A stretch of DNA of 64,000 nucleotides from Spirodela intermedia (lineage: Eukaryota; Streptophyta; Magnoliopsida; Alismatales; Araceae). Location of the stretch: contig LR746274.1 of the NCBI GenBank assembly GCA_902729315.2, positions 9,019,940 through 9,083,939 on the forward strand, written 5' to 3'. The translations under genes were made by a program, and so were the position numbers. Under the pieces are notes generated by a model, which was given only the letters and a program-made list of their open reading frames with translations, was not told where the DNA came from and ran no database searches. Shown in pieces: positions 62,949-64,000 of the stretch (positions are counted from its first letter, which is position 1; each line of letters starts with the position of its first letter).

Positions 62949-63166
62949 AATCTGAAGGATCTAAGATGGCCCTGAAGCTGGGGCGCTTGATTCTATCTCA
63001 CTTATTGATATATGATTCATGAATCGATATGATCCTATGATGAGAATAACCAAGATAAAGAAGCCCATCGAATTCAAGGATGGGCCAGACTATGAATATT
63101 CAGACTGATCAACCAGCATCATGAATAAAAACCCAGTCATCCCAAGTAATCATGGTGAAGAAGCTA

Positions 63167-63207
<41 letters not shown>

Positions 63208-63277
63208 GCCCACCAAATTCTGGTGTCACATTCCTTTACACCATTGCCCAAGGAGAAGACCATCCTCTCCACTCGCA
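60722..63277. other. Intergenic region with several CT/GA microsatellites
   Basis: 60722-61500 is the F-box 3' flank and AT-rich text. GA or CT tracts lie at 60888-60909, 61601-61625, 61972-61999, 62457-62485 (followed by CGCGCGCGAGCGCG), 62886-62950 and 63173-63204. Frames through 62016-62829 on the minus strand are compositional. The last tract is close to the start of the next gene and may lie in its 5' leader. No RNA gene recognised. Confidence 0.55.
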
Positions 63278-63862
63278 ATGATCCCAACAGAGGCATCCAC
63301 ACTCCTCGCCTCCCTCTCCACTCACCCTCTCATCTCCGCCGCCGCAGCAGCTTACGTCCTCTGCGTCCTCTACCTACCTCGCCGCCTCCTCGCACTCATT
63401 GTCTCCCCCATCCCAATCTCCACTCTCATTCTCCTCGCCGTTCTCCTCCGCTCTTGTTCATCCTCTTCATCCTCTTCATCCTCTTCCCCTCACGAAACGA
63501 AAACCCCGGCGGAGGAGGCGCACCTCCAGCGCCACCCATCTCCGGCCGACCATCATCCGGAGCCTCCATCCACTGCTACAGCCTTCCACCAGAGGACCGT
63601 TTACTTTGAGTGGCCCCGGTTCGGCCCGCTGGAAGTCATCTACGAGGAGTATGAAGAGGATGAGGAAGAAGAAGAAGAAGACAGCTTGATGGGCTCCGAC
63701 GATGAAGACTCGAGGTGTGATTCGGCCTGGGGTTCGTGGCCGGCGTTTGAGTGGCCGGAGAGATTATTGTTCCAGAGCGAGGTTGAGGAGGAGGACGGGA
63801 TGATCGAGATACCTCTCGAGGAGGACAACCTCATCGAGATCGATATATCGGCCTGCCGGTGA
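63278..63862 (+). CDS. Small membrane protein with acidic C-terminus, 194 aa, unknown function
   Basis: Single exon. I start at 63278 (MIPTEASTLLASL). An upstream in-frame ATG at 63152 would add a (CT)n-encoded SLSLSL run, which is unlikely to be protein. The N-terminus has two hydrophobic stretches (about residues 16-35, AAAAAYVLCVLYLP, and about 39-61, LLALIVSPIPISTLILLAVLL). A Ser run follows (about 64-74), then YFEWPRFGPLEVIYEEYEED leading into a Glu run, a SRCDSAWGSWPAFEWPE segment, and a C-terminal EEDNLIEIDIS. The combination of membrane segments, EVIYEEYE and the final DNLIEIDIS matches an uncharacterised plant transmembrane protein family that I know only by appearance. Reaction and partners unknown. 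Confidence 0.75.
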   Translation: MIPTEASTLLASLSTHPLISAAAAAYVLCVLYLPRRLLALIVSPIPISTLILLAVLLRSCSSSSSSSSSSPHETKTPAEEAHLQRHPSPADHHPEPPSTATAFHQRTVYFEWPRFGPLEVIYEEYEEDEEEEEEDSLMGSDDEDSRCDSAWGSWPAFEWPERLLFQSEVEEEDGMIEIPLEEDNLIEIDISACR

Positions 63863-64000
63863 ACAGGGGGAATCGATCAAGGGGCACGCTGTCATATGCC
63901 GAAGGCTAGAACAACTCTTCCATAAATCATTGTATCTTAATTTATTTAATCAAATAAATTAAAGTATACTTTATGTTCTATTAACCGACATAATCGGTGC
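63863..64000. other. 3' flank of the last gene
   Basis: AT-rich, with an AATAAATTAAAG polyadenylation-like signal near 63954-63965. Confidence 0.4.

Noticed and set aside
63152-63277. Upstream in-frame ATG extending the last gene
   Set aside because: The extension is encoded by (CT)n and would add SLSL repeats; the ATG at 63278 directly precedes a sensible N-terminus.
63121-63609. Alternative frame of 162 codons overlapping the last gene
   Set aside because: Pro/Ser/His-rich shadow of the 63278-63862 frame, which has membrane segments and a conserved tail.

Overview
The window reads as nuclear DNA of a flowering plant. It holds GT-AG introns rich in (CT)n, families found only in plants (G-type lectin S-receptor kinases, an FBS-type F-box gene) and decayed LTR and LINE retroelements. 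GC-rich exons sit in AT-rich spacers, which fits a monocot better than a eudicot, but I cannot name the species.

The dominant content is a cluster of six SD1-type S-domain receptor-like kinase (SRLK) genes, called A to F here. A (+, 3' part only, 194-1840) is cut by the window edge. B (+, 11489-15226) is complete: 7 exons, 828 residues. C (-, 31175-29244) is a pseudogene with small deletions, truncated inside the kinase. D (-, 38446-35060) has all 7 exons, but the splice acceptor before exon 3 is AA instead of AG. E (+, 48442-51830) is complete, 828 residues. F (+, 55747-57675) is a pseudogene that lost almost the whole kinase in one microhomology deletion. C-D and E-F are two inverted copies of one two-gene block including its spacer. 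The S-domain exons are mosaics: E has a D-like head on a C-like middle, and F has a C-like head on a D-like middle. All five visible gene heads carry a W-box core 95-115 bp before the ATG.

Retroelements fill the spacers. At 3.5-9.4 kb there are pieces of an old dispersed repeat and two related 1.3-kb LTR-like units in inverted orientation, one with a perfect 5-bp target duplication. At 15.5-19.7 kb a degenerate Ty3/gypsy pol fragment is split by a 5'-truncated LINE with an 11-bp target duplication. AT-rich repeats fill 19.7-29.2 kb. A degenerate Ty1/copia element with both LTRs, PBS, PPT and a 5-bp target duplication occupies 39.3-43.5 kb. Gypsy-type gag relics lie at 33.8-34.6, 44.3-44.9 and 52.3-53.1 kb. 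A GC-rich segment at 46.0-47.2 kb carries a 30-bp minisatellite, a perfect hairpin and a stray piece of SRLK exon 4.

The right end (58-64 kb) is ordinary genic DNA: an FBS-like F-box gene (59386-60721, 3 coding exons) and a single-exon membrane protein with an acidic tail (63278-63862).

The SRLKs should be plasma-membrane receptors: signal peptide, mannose-lectin-like and S-locus domains, EGF/PAN, one membrane span, Ser/Thr kinase. The S domains have diversified by duplication and conversion while the kinase exons stayed nearly constant.
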